Source of the DNA: Thermoplasmatales archaeon E-plasma
GTDB lineage: Archaea; Thermoplasmatota; Thermoplasmata; Thermoplasmatales; Thermoplasmataceae
DNA length: 64,000 bases
Direction: 5' to 3'
Assembly (NCBI GenBank): GCA_000496135.1
Contig: KI542675.1
Coordinates: forward strand, 248,001-312,000
Part shown: positions 52,073 through 61,456 of the stretch, piece after piece
Layout of the letters: every line of letters begins with the position of its first letter
Numbering within the stretch: the first letter of the stretch is position 1
Notes under the pieces: model-generated
What the model was told of the DNA's origin: nothing
Seen by the model: the letters and a program-made list of their open reading frames with translations, nothing else
The model's database searches: none
Program-made: the position numbers and the translations under genes

Positions 52073-53525
52073 TGAAATTATTGAAATCTGTAAAAGAAGG
52101 GGATTTTTCTGGCCTTCATTTCAAATTTATGGAGGGTCAGCAGGATTGTATGATTATGCACCTCTTGGGACAATTTTGAAGGAGAATGTATACAAGATCT
52201 GGATGGAGGAATATCTGAAAATAGGAGCAATTCCGTACGACTCACCGTCCATAACCCCGGAAGCTGTTTTCAGGGCTTCGGGACACCTGCAGAGGTTTGC
52301 AGACCTTGCCACAACATGTGAACAATGCAAATCAAGCTATAAAGTGGAATCATTACTGTCCAGTCAGGGGATAAACCTAGTGCCAATAAACGAGGAACAG
52401 GCTGCTTCACTTCTCACGGATAACAGGATCCGTTGCCCAAAATGCGGGACTTTCCTCAAAAAAGCCTACAATTTCAACCTCATGTTTCAGATATCCTCAA
52501 ACAGTGGTGAAAAACTATACCTGAGGCCGGAAACAGCACAGGGCATCTTCGTGAATTTCAAACTTCTGGTCACCTATAACAGGGGAAAATTGCCCATGAT
52601 TGTAATTCAGAGAGGAAAAGGGTTCAGGAATGAAATTTCTCCAAGGCAGGCAATCATAAGGCAGAGGGAATTCAACATGGCAGAGGTTGAGGTGTTCATG
52701 GACCCCGCAGATAAAACATCATTTTATCCATACAAAGGGGAGGAAATAGTACTCCTTAGCAACGACGGCAGAGAAAATAAAGTGGACATTGAAAAGGCGT
52801 TTTCAGACGGAATCATTGGAACACCGGAACATGCCTATTTCATGGAAATAACATTAAGAATTGCATTGAAATTGGGAATAGAGAGAAACAGGCTCAGATT
52901 CAGGCAACATCGCAAAGACGAACTTGCGCATTATTCTTCAGACTGCTGGGATCTCGAGTTCAAACTTGACGGAGACTGGGTCGAAATAGTTGGTATATCA
53001 GACCGGGGACAGTTTGATGTGAAGAACCACCAGAATTCTTCAGGTCAGAACATGAGCACAGGAGAACAGGGAGATATCATACCGAAGGTACTTGAACCGG
53101 CCTACGGGATAGACAGGATGATTATGGCAATTCTCTCCTCATCATACAATAAGAGAGATAGCGGGTATAAGGTTCTCTCTCTGAAGGAGGAGATATCACC
53201 ATATGTACTGGCAATATTGCCTCTTCAGAAGAAGGATGGACTCACAGAAAAGGCACAGGAACTTTTCAACACAATGAGGCAGTTTGAACCCAGAATTCTT
53301 TTCGACGACAGTGGTTCCATTGGACGAAGATATTCAAGACAGGATGAAATTGGAACTCCATATTGCATAACGGTGGATTATGATACGCTTTCAAGAAGCG
53401 TTGTCACAATTAGAGAAAGGGATTCTCAAAAACAGATAAAAGAGGTTCCCATATCATCGTTGACTGATGGCAGCGCTTTTCTGAATAATGATATCTTAGG
53501 CAGGTTCAAACAAGGTCTACAATAA
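52059..53525 (+). CDS. glyS: Glycyl-tRNA synthetase
   Basis: A 488-aa class II synthetase that charges tRNA-Gly. The N-terminal RRGFFWPSFQIYGG and the YDYAPLG motif 1 region are those of the eukaryote/archaeal-type alpha2 GlyRS. Motif 2 is GKGFRNEISPRQA with RQREFNMAEVE, and motif 3 is AYGIDRM near 350. Two zinc-like pairs are seen, C87/C90 and C126/C129. A C-terminal anticodon-binding domain follows. It overlaps the CBS gene by 14 bp. Length is a little short, as in Thermoplasma. Confidence 0.96.
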   Translation: MSNFDEIIEICKRRGFFWPSFQIYGGSAGLYDYAPLGTILKENVYKIWMEEYLKIGAIPYDSPSITPEAVFRASGHLQRFADLATTCEQCKSSYKVESLLSSQGINLVPINEEQAASLLTDNRIRCPKCGTFLKKAYNFNLMFQISSNSGEKLYLRPETAQGIFVNFKLLVTYNRGKLPMIVIQRGKGFRNEISPRQAIIRQREFNMAEVEVFMDPADKTSFYPYKGEEIVLLSNDGRENKVDIEKAFSDGIIGTPEHAYFMEITLRIALKLGIERNRLRFRQHRKDELAHYSSDCWDLEFKLDGDWVEIVGISDRGQFDVKNHQNSSGQNMSTGEQGDIIPKVLEPAYGIDRMIMAILSSSYNKRDSGYKVLSLKEEISPYVLAILPLQKKDGLTEKAQELFNTMRQFEPRILFDDSGSIGRRYSRQDEIGTPYCITVDYDTLSRSVVTIRERDSQKQIKEVPISSLTDGSAFLNNDILGRFKQGLQ

Positions 53526-53577
53526 GAAGGTTTAACATTCAGGAAAAACCGCTGACATGAACTCCCGCCATTAAATC

Positions 53578-54513
53578 TCATTTTTGAAGATTAGATATCA
53601 TATCTCTGATCATTTCACGTATGGTAAATCTTGCCTTGAAACCCCAATCTTTCACCCCATCTGAGCAGTCAAGGCTTCTTGGCCATGATTCTGCAATCTT
53701 CTGTCTGCTGTCTGGTTTATATTTAACTTTGAAAGCAGGAACGAATTCCCTGATCGCTTCAGCCAGCTCGCCCGGAGAAAATGAAAATGCTGAAATGTTG
53801 TATTCTCCGCGATATCTCAAATTTTTTAGGGGAGCATCAAAAAGCCTCATGGTATTTTCCATGGCATCCGGCATGTACATCATCGGAAGAACTGCATCTT
53901 CTTTCAGATAGCAGGTATAATCCATACCCCTTGCAGCATGAATTATCATATCAACTGCGTAATCAGTTGTTCCTGCTGTGGGCGGTGTTTTATAGCTCAG
54001 AAGACCAGGATACCTTATTCCCCTTACATCAAGGTGACTGCGCTCAAAATAATATTGCATAAGATATTCTGCTGTAAATTTTGAGATACCATACATTGTT
54101 CTGGGTCTTGACGAATTTAATATCGGGGTATTATCCTTTTGAGCCTCCGGTCCAAAGACGCCGATTGTGGATGGTATAAACACTTTATCCACTCCAAGCT
54201 CTGCAGATGCAGCTAAAACATTATGGGTTCCATTCATGTTAACATCAAAGGCAAGTTTTGGGTTTTCTTCACCTTTGGCTGAAAGAATCGAGGCAAGATG
54301 AAATATATATTTTATGTCTTTTTCCTTAATTATTTGCTTAAGCAAATCATAGTTTCTCACATCAAGAATAATTTTTTCATAGTCATCTGAAATCTTATCC
54401 AGTCCGTTAATGTCAGAAACAACTATATCATTTGATGAGAATTTCTTTTCAAGTTCCAATAACAGTTCTCCGCCAACCTGACCTGCGGAACCGGTCATAA
54501 GTATTTTAGACAC
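53578..54513 (-). CDS. tdh: L-threonine 3-dehydrogenase (SDR type)
   Basis: A 311-aa extended SDR enzyme. GSAGQVGG at residues 8-15 binds NAD, and the catalytic Y141 and K145 lie in MYGISKFTAEY. Thermoplasma uses this UDP-galactose-epimerase-like form of threonine dehydrogenase, which oxidises threonine to 2-amino-3-ketobutyrate. The start is GTG. It is divergent from the kbl gene, the next enzyme in the route, with 84 bp between starts. Without that neighbour the substrate could not be named so surely. Confidence 0.9.
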   Translation of the reverse strand: MSKILMTGSAGQVGGELLLELEKKFSSNDIVVSDINGLDKISDDYEKIILDVRNYDLLKQIIKEKDIKYIFHLASILSAKGEENPKLAFDVNMNGTHNVLAASAELGVDKVFIPSTIGVFGPEAQKDNTPILNSSRPRTMYGISKFTAEYLMQYYFERSHLDVRGIRYPGLLSYKTPPTAGTTDYAVDMIIHAARGMDYTCYLKEDAVLPMMYMPDAMENTMRLFDAPLKNLRYRGEYNISAFSFSPGELAEAIREFVPAFKVKYKPDSRQKIAESWPRSLDCSDGVKDWGFKARFTIREMIRDMISNLQK

Positions 54514-54567
54514 ATCAGGTAATCAATATACTATTAAAATAGTCAGCGATAGTCATTTCGCAAAGTA

Positions 54568-54577
54568 AAATTATAAA
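54568..54577 (+). promoter_or_regulatory. TATA box for kbl
   Basis: AATTATAAAG is centred 26 nt before the kbl ATG at 54598, inside the 84-bp tdh/kbl divergent region. Confidence 0.5.
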
Positions 54578-54597
54578 GCCTGCAGACATATGACATT

Positions 54598-55779
54598 ATG
54601 GTAAATTTAAGTTGGGTAGATGATGAAATCGCATCTTTGAAATCTTCAGGAAGGTACGTGCCAATAAGAGTACTTGAAAGCCCGCAGGGGGCATGGGTTA
54701 AGATAGAGGGCAGGAAGATGCTCAACATGTGTTCCAATAATTATCTCGGCCTTGCAAATCATCCGGAAGTAAAGAAGGCAGCCATAGACGCAATGAAAAG
54801 TTTTGGTGTGGGAGCAGGTGCAGTAAGATCAATAGCAGGCACGGATGAAATTCACAGAAAACTTGAGGAAAAGCTTGCTGAATTTAAGCACATGGAAGAT
54901 TCGCTTGTATATCAGGGAGGTCTTCTGGCTAATCTGGGCACCATTCCTGTGCTTGTGGGAAAAGAGGATGTTATATTCAGCGAGGAACTGAATCATGCAA
55001 GTATTATCGACGGAACCAGGCTTAGTTCAGCTAAGAGGTATGTGTATAAGCATATGAATACGGAAGATCTGGAAAAGCAGCTCAAAGAACACAGGGCCGA
55101 AGGGAAGAGATCGCTTGTAATAACTGATGGAGTATTCAGCATGGACGGAGATATTGCACCTCTTGATGAAATAGCAGAAGTAAAGGAAAGGTACGATACA
55201 ATGTGCTATGTGGATGACGCACATGGTGAAGGAGTGCTTGGTAAAAACGGGAGGGGCATAGTGGACCACTTCTCTCTTGCTGGAAAGGTAGAGGTAGAAA
55301 TGGGAACATTTTCAAAGGCACTGGGATCAATGGGCGGTTTTGTAGCCGGCAATTCAGATCTCATAGATCTTCTCAGGCAGAGGGCCAGGCCATTTCTATT
55401 CAGCAGTGCTTTAAATCCAGGAGATGCAGCGGCTGTCTTAAAATCTATTGAAATTATGGGCAGAGACAACTCATTAATGAAGAAATTATGGAAAAATTCT
55501 GAGATTCTTAAGAAAGGTCTCAAAGATAATGGATTCAGGTTAACTACAACAAAGACTCCAATCACACCGGTTGTTATTGGAGATGAAAGGAAAACAGTGG
55601 AATTCAGTAAGATGCTGTATGAACAGGAAAACATCTTCGCTTCCCCAATCGTATATCCAACCGTAGCAATGGGAACTGCCAGAATCAGATTGATGCCCTC
55701 CGCAGTTCATTCTGAAGAAGACATAGCGAAGGCAGTGGACGCATTCATTACAACCGGTAAAAAATTAAGGGTAATCTGA
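54598..55779 (+). CDS. kbl: 2-amino-3-ketobutyrate CoA ligase (glycine C-acetyltransferase)
   Basis: A 393-aa PLP enzyme of the alpha-oxoamine synthase family. K240 in GTFSKALGSMGG carries PLP, and DDAHG at 206-210 holds the cofactor aspartate. The N-terminus has NNYLGLANHP. Family members condense a CoA ester and an amino acid. Because the tdh gene is immediately divergent, the likely job is to cleave 2-amino-3-ketobutyrate with CoA into glycine and acetyl-CoA. The alternative AONS (biotin) role is less likely without biotin genes. Confidence 0.93.
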   Translation: MVNLSWVDDEIASLKSSGRYVPIRVLESPQGAWVKIEGRKMLNMCSNNYLGLANHPEVKKAAIDAMKSFGVGAGAVRSIAGTDEIHRKLEEKLAEFKHMEDSLVYQGGLLANLGTIPVLVGKEDVIFSEELNHASIIDGTRLSSAKRYVYKHMNTEDLEKQLKEHRAEGKRSLVITDGVFSMDGDIAPLDEIAEVKERYDTMCYVDDAHGEGVLGKNGRGIVDHFSLAGKVEVEMGTFSKALGSMGGFVAGNSDLIDLLRQRARPFLFSSALNPGDAAAVLKSIEIMGRDNSLMKKLWKNSEILKKGLKDNGFRLTTTKTPITPVVIGDERKTVEFSKMLYEQENIFASPIVYPTVAMGTARIRLMPSAVHSEEDIAKAVDAFITTGKKLRVI

Positions 55780-55845
55780 TTTTCAGGAATATAAAAAAAT
55801 TTTAATTTAAACATAATTTTTATATGTTCCTATGATTCACTCGCA

Positions 55846-56790
55846 ATGATTGGAGCAATATTATCGGGTGGCTACGGGAAGAGATTAAAACCTTTGACAG
55901 ATGAGATTCCCAAATCACTTATTGAGATAAAGGAAAAGTACACAATTATGGACAGGCAGCTTTATGATTTTCAGAATGCGGGAGTAAAGGAAATATACAT
56001 ACTTTCTGGGCACCTTGGGGAAAAAATAGAAGAAAGGTATGGAAAAACTCACTTGGGAATGAACTTTCACTATCTTAAGGAAGATAAACCTATGGGCACA
56101 CTATATTCCGTAAGAAACCTTATGAAAAATTGCCCTGATCAGGATATTTTACTCAGAAATGGAGATACAATAACAGATCTTAACTTCAATGAATTTATTA
56201 AATTTTCAGAAAATTCTCCATTTCAAATGGTTATGTTCATATACAGGATGAAGAGCCCCTTTGGTATTGTTGAGACTCTGGGCGATCAGGTAACAAGCTT
56301 CAAGGAAAAGCCATTCTTGAGATATTTTATAAATGCAGGTGTCTATTACATTAAATCCACAGCAAGGGATATATTTTTTGCAGAATATCTTAATAAGGAT
56401 ATAGAAACCACGGTATTTCCGGAACTTGCAAGGAAAAAACTGATCGGAGCATACAGAGAAGATACTTTCTGGATGGGTATCGACAGCGAGAAAGATCTGG
56501 AAACCGTAAGGAATCAGTATTCAGGAAGAGTAGATTATCCATGGGGATATATAAAGAATGCATTTTCCGGCGACAATATTTCCATTGTGTCATACCATCT
56601 AAAGGAAAACTCTAAAATGTCTCTTGAATTAAAGGAAGGAAGTGTGATGCGTTTTGCTGAAGGGGAGGGTCAGATACATTCACAGAAGGATGTAATTTAT
56701 GCAAAGGATACAGTATTTGACAAACCTGGAAAGCTGGAAATTTTATGTCACAAGACTACAGAATTTGAAATTATTTCAAATTCAAAATAA
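55846..56790 (+). CDS. Sugar-phosphate nucleotidyltransferase with C-terminal extension
   Basis: A 314-aa protein. The N-terminal LSGGYGKRLKPLT and IPKSLIEI (residues 6-29) form the NTP-binding loop of sugar-nucleotide pyrophosphorylases, and FMVFIYR-type beta strands complete the GT-A fold to about 235. The last 75 residues are strand-rich and could be a beta-barrel or cupin-like cap, not the usual hexapeptide helix. It resembles HddC/RmlA-type enzymes; given the heptose-kinase-like gene at 12070, heptose-1-phosphate guanylylation is a possible job. TTTATATG about 26 nt upstream supports a leaderless start. Confidence 0.85.
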   Translation: MIGAILSGGYGKRLKPLTDEIPKSLIEIKEKYTIMDRQLYDFQNAGVKEIYILSGHLGEKIEERYGKTHLGMNFHYLKEDKPMGTLYSVRNLMKNCPDQDILLRNGDTITDLNFNEFIKFSENSPFQMVMFIYRMKSPFGIVETLGDQVTSFKEKPFLRYFINAGVYYIKSTARDIFFAEYLNKDIETTVFPELARKKLIGAYREDTFWMGIDSEKDLETVRNQYSGRVDYPWGYIKNAFSGDNISIVSYHLKENSKMSLELKEGSVMRFAEGEGQIHSQKDVIYAKDTVFDKPGKLEILCHKTTEFEIISNSK

Positions 56791-57267
56791 CGGTTTCCAC
56801 ATAACATAGGCATCAGAACCGTCGCTATAATATGCTGGAAGATTGGAGGTTATTGAATAACCAAGTCTTTTATAAAATTTTATTCCAAGTTCATTGTCCG
56901 TTCTAACTTCCAGTCTCACGCTGAGGATTCCGAGATATCTGCACTTCTCTTCAAACTTCTTCATTAATTCCTGACCAATACCCAGATTCCTGTACTTTTC
57001 CCTTGTGGCCAGAAGAAGAACTCTGGCATCATGCTGTGTCTTTCTGCTACCAGCGAGAAATCCAATAATTTCCTTTCCATTTGCGAAAACATAAAATCCT
57101 TCGTGCCAGGAAAGGAAAATTTCATAAACCACACTTTTAGAATAGGATTCGGATAGAGAAGAACTGCATATTTCCATGACATCGTCGATATCCAGAGGAT
57201 CGAACTGTCGTATTCCTCCAATCTCGAAAGTTGTCATGGCCATAGAATGAATAATTTTTTTATGCAT
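56782..57267 (-). CDS. GNAT acetyltransferase (RimI-like)
   Basis: A 161-aa protein with an acetyl-CoA-binding loop RNLGIGQELM at about residues 93-102 and a C-terminal LEVRTDNELGIKFYKRLGY stretch, as in RimI/Naa10-like N-alpha-acetyltransferases. The start is uncertain: ATGs at 57267, 57243 and 57237 are in frame, and the later ones fit the family better. It overlaps the 3' end of the nucleotidyltransferase gene by 9 bp. The natural target could be a ribosomal protein or another N-terminus. Confidence 0.85.
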   Translation of the reverse strand: MHKKIIHSMAMTTFEIGGIRQFDPLDIDDVMEICSSSLSESYSKSVVYEIFLSWHEGFYVFANGKEIIGFLAGSRKTQHDARVLLLATREKYRNLGIGQELMKKFEEKCRYLGILSVRLEVRTDNELGIKFYKRLGYSITSNLPAYYSDGSDAYVMWKPLF

Positions 57268-57317
57268 AATAATTTTTGCAAAGGTTATAGGTATTTACTG
57301 GAAAGTTATCTTTTCAT

Positions 57318-59144
57318 TCATTCCTTCTGCATCGCCTTTCTCCTTCTTATTTCCCGGTTATATGCATCTGCAATTTCAGTAAAACCTACAGTTCCGAAAA
57401 TCATGGTATGGTCCCTTGGATCCACTACGGCCAGTTTCCCTCCCGGTTCCCTCGTTAGCTTATCAAGAGCTTCATGGATATTCTCATCCTTGGAAATTAT
57501 GGGTACTTCCGTTGACATTACTGACGATACAGGTCCACTGAGATCGCCATTGAGATCAATATTCTCGATTGAGAGATAGCCAACCAGTTTACCATTATCA
57601 ACGATCATTATGGATTTCGTTTTACTCTCCCTTACCTTGCTAACTGCTTCCTTTATAGTAGAACTGCTTGGAACATTAATGAAATCTCTCTTCATGGCGT
57701 CAAATACAGATATCTTGTCCATAATGGGATTCTCATATTCATAACTGTGTGCAGGTGAATCTTTTCTGGTATTAACCTGTGATCTATATATTGAATACTT
57801 GTTTCCGGATATAAAATAGCTCACGGTTGTCGCAAGCATCAGCGGAATGAACAGGGCATAGGAACCCGTCATTTCTGTGCCCATAATAATAATAGCAATA
57901 GGTGCCTTGGAAATCCCGCCGAAGAAGGCAATCATTGCGACAATGATAAATTCTGCAAAATTCAGGAATGAAAACACAGGTAAAAGTGCATGAAATGGAA
58001 TAAATATGGCAACTCCCAGGAATGCACCTGAAACAATTCCGGGGGCGAAGACACCCCCGGAACCGCCAGATCCAACGGTTAATGAAGTTGCAACCACCTT
58101 CAGTATGAAGAGCAACAGGAAAAATAGTGAAACATATACCCAGAACCCGGTATAAAAGAGATTAAAATTTTCATCCAGAAGCTGTTGAACCCATCCATAA
58201 CCAAGACCGATGACCTCCGGAAATTCTATGGCTATAAGACCCATTATCAGGGCCCCAATGGCAGGTTTAACCATTTTAGGAATCTTCTTCCTCCTGTTAA
58301 AGAATCCCTGAATTCCATAAAATGTTTTAACATAGAAAATTCCCCCCAAACCTGTAATTATACCTATTATGAGATATGCAAGCAACGCCGTTGGATGAAA
58401 GAATCCTATTGTAGTGGTTACGGGAATATCAAAAATGGTTTTGTATCCAACAAAGTAACCGAATATGGAATATCCAACAACCGATGCAATTATTGCCGGG
58501 ATTAGAGCTTCCACTTCAAAATCTCTTCTGTATAGAATTTCAGTGCTGAGAATAGCCCCTCCCAAGGGTGCAAGGAATATACTTCCTATACCGGCTCCAA
58601 TTCCTGCTGCCACTGCTATTCTTCTGTCCCTGTCGCTCAATCCGAATACGTCTGATATCATTGATCCGAAACCTGCTGCAATTTGAGCAGTTGGACCCTC
58701 TCTCCCGGCACTGCCTCCTGATCCTATCGTGATTGCAGATGCTATTGTCTTTACCAGAGGAATTCTTTTCCTGATTTTCCCCTGTTTGTTGTGAAATGCG
58801 TCAATGGCGGCATCCGTTCCATGACCTTCAGCTTCAGGAGCAAACTTAAAAATTATAAAACCGGAAATTAGTCCTCCTATTACAATTGAAACCGGTATGA
58901 GATAAAATTTATAATTTGTAGGAAATGAATAGAGTGAGGTTCCTGAAACTATTCCAGATCTCGGCAGAGTAAATCCAGTCAGGTTTTGGAATAAATAGAT
59001 CGTAATGAGGTCAATTGCCGAATATAATGCAAGTGCGCCGAATCCCGCAATAATCCCAATTATGATACCTATAAGAGTCCATTTCCCCGCCGTTGTGGAC
59101 AAAATTTTATTCAAAATATCATGAAGGAATTGCCTAAATACCAT
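57318..59144 (-). CDS. ClC-type chloride channel or Cl-/H+ antiporter with CBS domains
   Basis: A 608-aa membrane protein. The selectivity-filter motifs are present: GSGGSAGREGP at 141-151, with the gating glutamate E149, and GSGGSGGVFAPGI near 360. About 10 membrane helices end near 450, and two CBS domains follow (about 485-600), which bind adenine nucleotides. In an acidophile such a protein could handle anion and proton balance. Whether it is a channel or exchanger depends on an internal proton glutamate I cannot place by eye. It is a single gene between GNAT and a gene-poor gap. Confidence 0.9.
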   Translation of the reverse strand: MVFRQFLHDILNKILSTTAGKWTLIGIIIGIIAGFGALALYSAIDLITIYLFQNLTGFTLPRSGIVSGTSLYSFPTNYKFYLIPVSIVIGGLISGFIIFKFAPEAEGHGTDAAIDAFHNKQGKIRKRIPLVKTIASAITIGSGGSAGREGPTAQIAAGFGSMISDVFGLSDRDRRIAVAAGIGAGIGSIFLAPLGGAILSTEILYRRDFEVEALIPAIIASVVGYSIFGYFVGYKTIFDIPVTTTIGFFHPTALLAYLIIGIITGLGGIFYVKTFYGIQGFFNRRKKIPKMVKPAIGALIMGLIAIEFPEVIGLGYGWVQQLLDENFNLFYTGFWVYVSLFFLLLFILKVVATSLTVGSGGSGGVFAPGIVSGAFLGVAIFIPFHALLPVFSFLNFAEFIIVAMIAFFGGISKAPIAIIIMGTEMTGSYALFIPLMLATTVSYFISGNKYSIYRSQVNTRKDSPAHSYEYENPIMDKISVFDAMKRDFINVPSSSTIKEAVSKVRESKTKSIMIVDNGKLVGYLSIENIDLNGDLSGPVSSVMSTEVPIISKDENIHEALDKLTREPGGKLAVVDPRDHTMIFGTVGFTEIADAYNREIRRRKAMQKE

Positions 59145-59479
59145 GCCAATTTAGTCATATTAGTTTCATTATTAATATTAACTTCATTCAAAGGTAAATC
59201 ATTGGAATTTTTGATTTCCAAAAAAGCCAATGCAAAATATTTTCATTTTGAAAAACAGGTTTAACATTCTTATGTTGAAGCCTTTTATTGATGAAAGACC
59301 ATTCCTGTTTTGAGCTAGATGTTGATAGAAATAGAAAAATTCAATTCAGATCATACAACAAAGACTGATTTCTGGAAATTGTTTTACGAATTTTTACTTC
59401 ATCTACAATCATATTCGCACATAGGGCAATGCGCAAAAGTATTATAGCGATTTGACGATAGAATCATGATAATTCACAA
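59145..59479. other. Gene-poor AT-rich gap upstream of xerA
   Basis: About 335 bp with no supported gene. An inverted pair AAAACAGG (59251-59258) and CCTGTTTT (59304-59311), 45 bp apart, is the only structure noticed. A 25-codon frame (59291-59368) is probably chance. No dif-like site was seen. ATTATAGCG near 59441 may be the xerA TATA box. Confidence 0.4.
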
Positions 59480-60328
59480 ATGATGACAAATATTGAAGAT
59501 CAGATTGACCGGTTTAAAAAAAATATGATTGGAGAACGAAGGAGTCCATATACAGTGAAAGAATACTCATTTCTTTCCAGAATATTCCTCAATTTCGTAA
59601 ACAAGGATCTTGATCAATGCACTCCGGCAGATATAGAAAATTTTAAACTCTATCTGGCGGTGGAAAGAAAATATTCCAAATCTTCGCAGTATTTAGCAAT
59701 AAAAGCAGTTAAGCATCTCTTCAAATCAAGAAATATAAAACCTCCAGAAAATCTAATCGCACCCAGAAGATCAGCAAAAATGCCCGTATATTTAAGTCAA
59801 AGTGAAATGGAACGTCTGGTAGAGGCTTCCAGAGAAGATCTGAGAGATAGAGCAATGATCCTTCTGTTACTTTACACAGGTATGAGAGTAGGGGAACTCT
59901 GCAGCCTTAAGGCTGAGGATATTGACCTGACTGAAGGACTCATCAGGGTTCGTTCAGGTAAGGGAGATAAAGACAGAATTGTTCTTATTCCACAGGAATG
60001 CTCGGATGTTTTATCCCAGCTTTATTCAAGGAATATCAGTTCAGGAAAATTCTCAGAATATTTTTTTGGAACAAGAAGCGGAAAGATTCACCCGACTACC
60101 GTGGAAAGAATTGTTCGTAACAATGCAAAGAAGTGTGGAATTGAACGGAAAGTTACACCTCACACTCTAAGGCATACATTTGCCACAACAGTATTGAAAA
60201 ATGGTGGTGATATACGATTTATCCAGCAGATTCTGGGCCATGCCAGCATAGCCACAACCCAGATTTACACGCACATAGACAGTTCAACTTTAAGGGATAT
60301 GTATTCAAAATACCGCCCAAAAATTTAA
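59480..60328 (+). CDS. xerA: XerA tyrosine recombinase
   Basis: A 282-aa tyrosine recombinase. The catalytic set is complete: R136 (TGMRVGEL), K161 (SGKGDKDR), H228 and R231 (HTLRHTF), H254 (LGHASI) and nucleophile Y263 (QIYTHI). The N-terminal SAM-like DNA-binding domain covers about 1-100. This matches the archaeal XerA that resolves chromosome dimers at dif. There is no sign of a mobile-element neighbour. It overlaps the 3' end of the GGPP synthase gene by 4 bp. The start has a five-codon upstream ORF (see findings). Confidence 0.95.
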   Translation: MMTNIEDQIDRFKKNMIGERRSPYTVKEYSFLSRIFLNFVNKDLDQCTPADIENFKLYLAVERKYSKSSQYLAIKAVKHLFKSRNIKPPENLIAPRRSAKMPVYLSQSEMERLVEASREDLRDRAMILLLLYTGMRVGELCSLKAEDIDLTEGLIRVRSGKGDKDRIVLIPQECSDVLSQLYSRNISSGKFSEYFFGTRSGKIHPTTVERIVRNNAKKCGIERKVTPHTLRHTFATTVLKNGGDIRFIQQILGHASIATTQIYTHIDSSTLRDMYSKYRPKI

Positions 60329-61392
60329 TTTTTTCTTGTTACCAGGTAATCTGAAAGCCATAAAAGGAATTCTTTAGTTTTCCGGTCTCCATCAATCGTG
60401 TCCAAATATTTCTTTCCAGACGAGATAAACTTTTCAATAAGCCTTCTGGAATAGTCATATGAACCTGATTTCTCCACTATTTTCTTAATTTTTTCAAATT
60501 CAGCATCAGAAACATTTCCTCTTTTAAGAATTTCCTCAATGAATTGAGATTCTTCCTTTCCTGAATATTCCATTGCCTTAATCATAAGAAGCGTTTGTTT
60601 ACCCTCATTAACATCACTTTTTACGGGTTTTCCTATCTCCTCTTCCTTCCCGAAAAGACCTATAATATCATCATGAAGCTGGAATGCCAGACCGGTAAGG
60701 CATCCATAAGCACTGATAGCTGCCGTTGAACCCTCATAGCCTGCAAGAGTGGCACCCAGTAGCAAAGGACCTTCCAGAGTGTATTTTGCGGTCTTCCACA
60801 GATGCAGCCTTATGAGATCACTCATTCTGAGCTTTACCCCTGCAGTAGTTAGCATATCTATTCCTTCACCATAACCTGTTATTTTGGTTATTGAAATAAG
60901 TTCCCTCATAGCCTTACTCTTAATTTTATCATTAAAATTAGTTTCTGCAAGTGCCTCATAGGCATATGTCATTGCAATATCTCCTGCTACAATTGCTATA
61001 TTCTCTCCCATTCTTCGAGCTTCTCTCATGCCCTCAAAATCTTTTTCCAGCACCTTATGCAACGATGGTTTTCCCCTTCTAAGGTCACTTTGATCCATAA
61101 TGTCATCATGGATTAGAAAAAAGGACTGGGTTAATTCTATTGAAATTGAGGCTTTGTAAACCTCAGGGTTTGGCTCCTTGAAAAGGTTGTGCCCACAGAC
61201 AACCAGTATTGGTCTAATTCTTTTGCCTCCTTGAACCGTATAATCACCGATCTGTCCTATGAGTTTCTTTATACTTGAATCGCTGATTTCAGAGTTTCTT
61301 CTTTTAAAAAAGTTTACAAGTTCAAGGTTTATGTTTTTTCTTGCATCTGACATGAATTCATCGGGATTGATCATAGTGCCGTTCTGAGCCAT
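60325..61392 (-). CDS. Geranylgeranyl diphosphate synthase (polyprenyl synthase)
   Basis: A 355-aa trans-prenyltransferase. The first Asp-rich motif DDIMD is at 96-100 and the second DDIIG at 241-245, each flanked by the usual basic residues. F91, five residues before DDIMD, is the position reported to cap chain length at C20 in archaeal GGPP synthases. It supplies GGPP for the ether lipids that the geranylgeranyl reductase later saturates. The start is chosen at 61392 because GATAAATAC is centred 26 nt before it; an upstream ATG at 61407 would be less favoured. Confidence 0.93.
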   Translation of the reverse strand: MAQNGTMINPDEFMSDARKNINLELVNFFKRRNSEISDSSIKKLIGQIGDYTVQGGKRIRPILVVCGHNLFKEPNPEVYKASISIELTQSFFLIHDDIMDQSDLRRGKPSLHKVLEKDFEGMREARRMGENIAIVAGDIAMTYAYEALAETNFNDKIKSKAMRELISITKITGYGEGIDMLTTAGVKLRMSDLIRLHLWKTAKYTLEGPLLLGATLAGYEGSTAAISAYGCLTGLAFQLHDDIIGLFGKEEEIGKPVKSDVNEGKQTLLMIKAMEYSGKEESQFIEEILKRGNVSDAEFEKIKKIVEKSGSYDYSRRLIEKFISSGKKYLDTIDGDRKTKEFLLWLSDYLVTRKN

Positions 61393-61413
61393 ATGGCATA
61401 GAATCATTAAAGT

Positions 61414-61422
61414 GTATTTATC
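61414..61422 (-). promoter_or_regulatory. TATA box for GGPP synthase
   Basis: On the minus strand GATAAATAC is centred 26 nt before the ATG at 61392. It favours that start over the ATG at 61407. Confidence 0.5.
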
Positions 61423-61456
61423 GCTTTATGTATAGATGGATCAGCATCCTGAACAT

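Noticed and set aside
59145-59479. Search for a dif site near xerA
   Set aside because: No pair of 11-bp arms with a central spacer of the archaeal dif form was seen.
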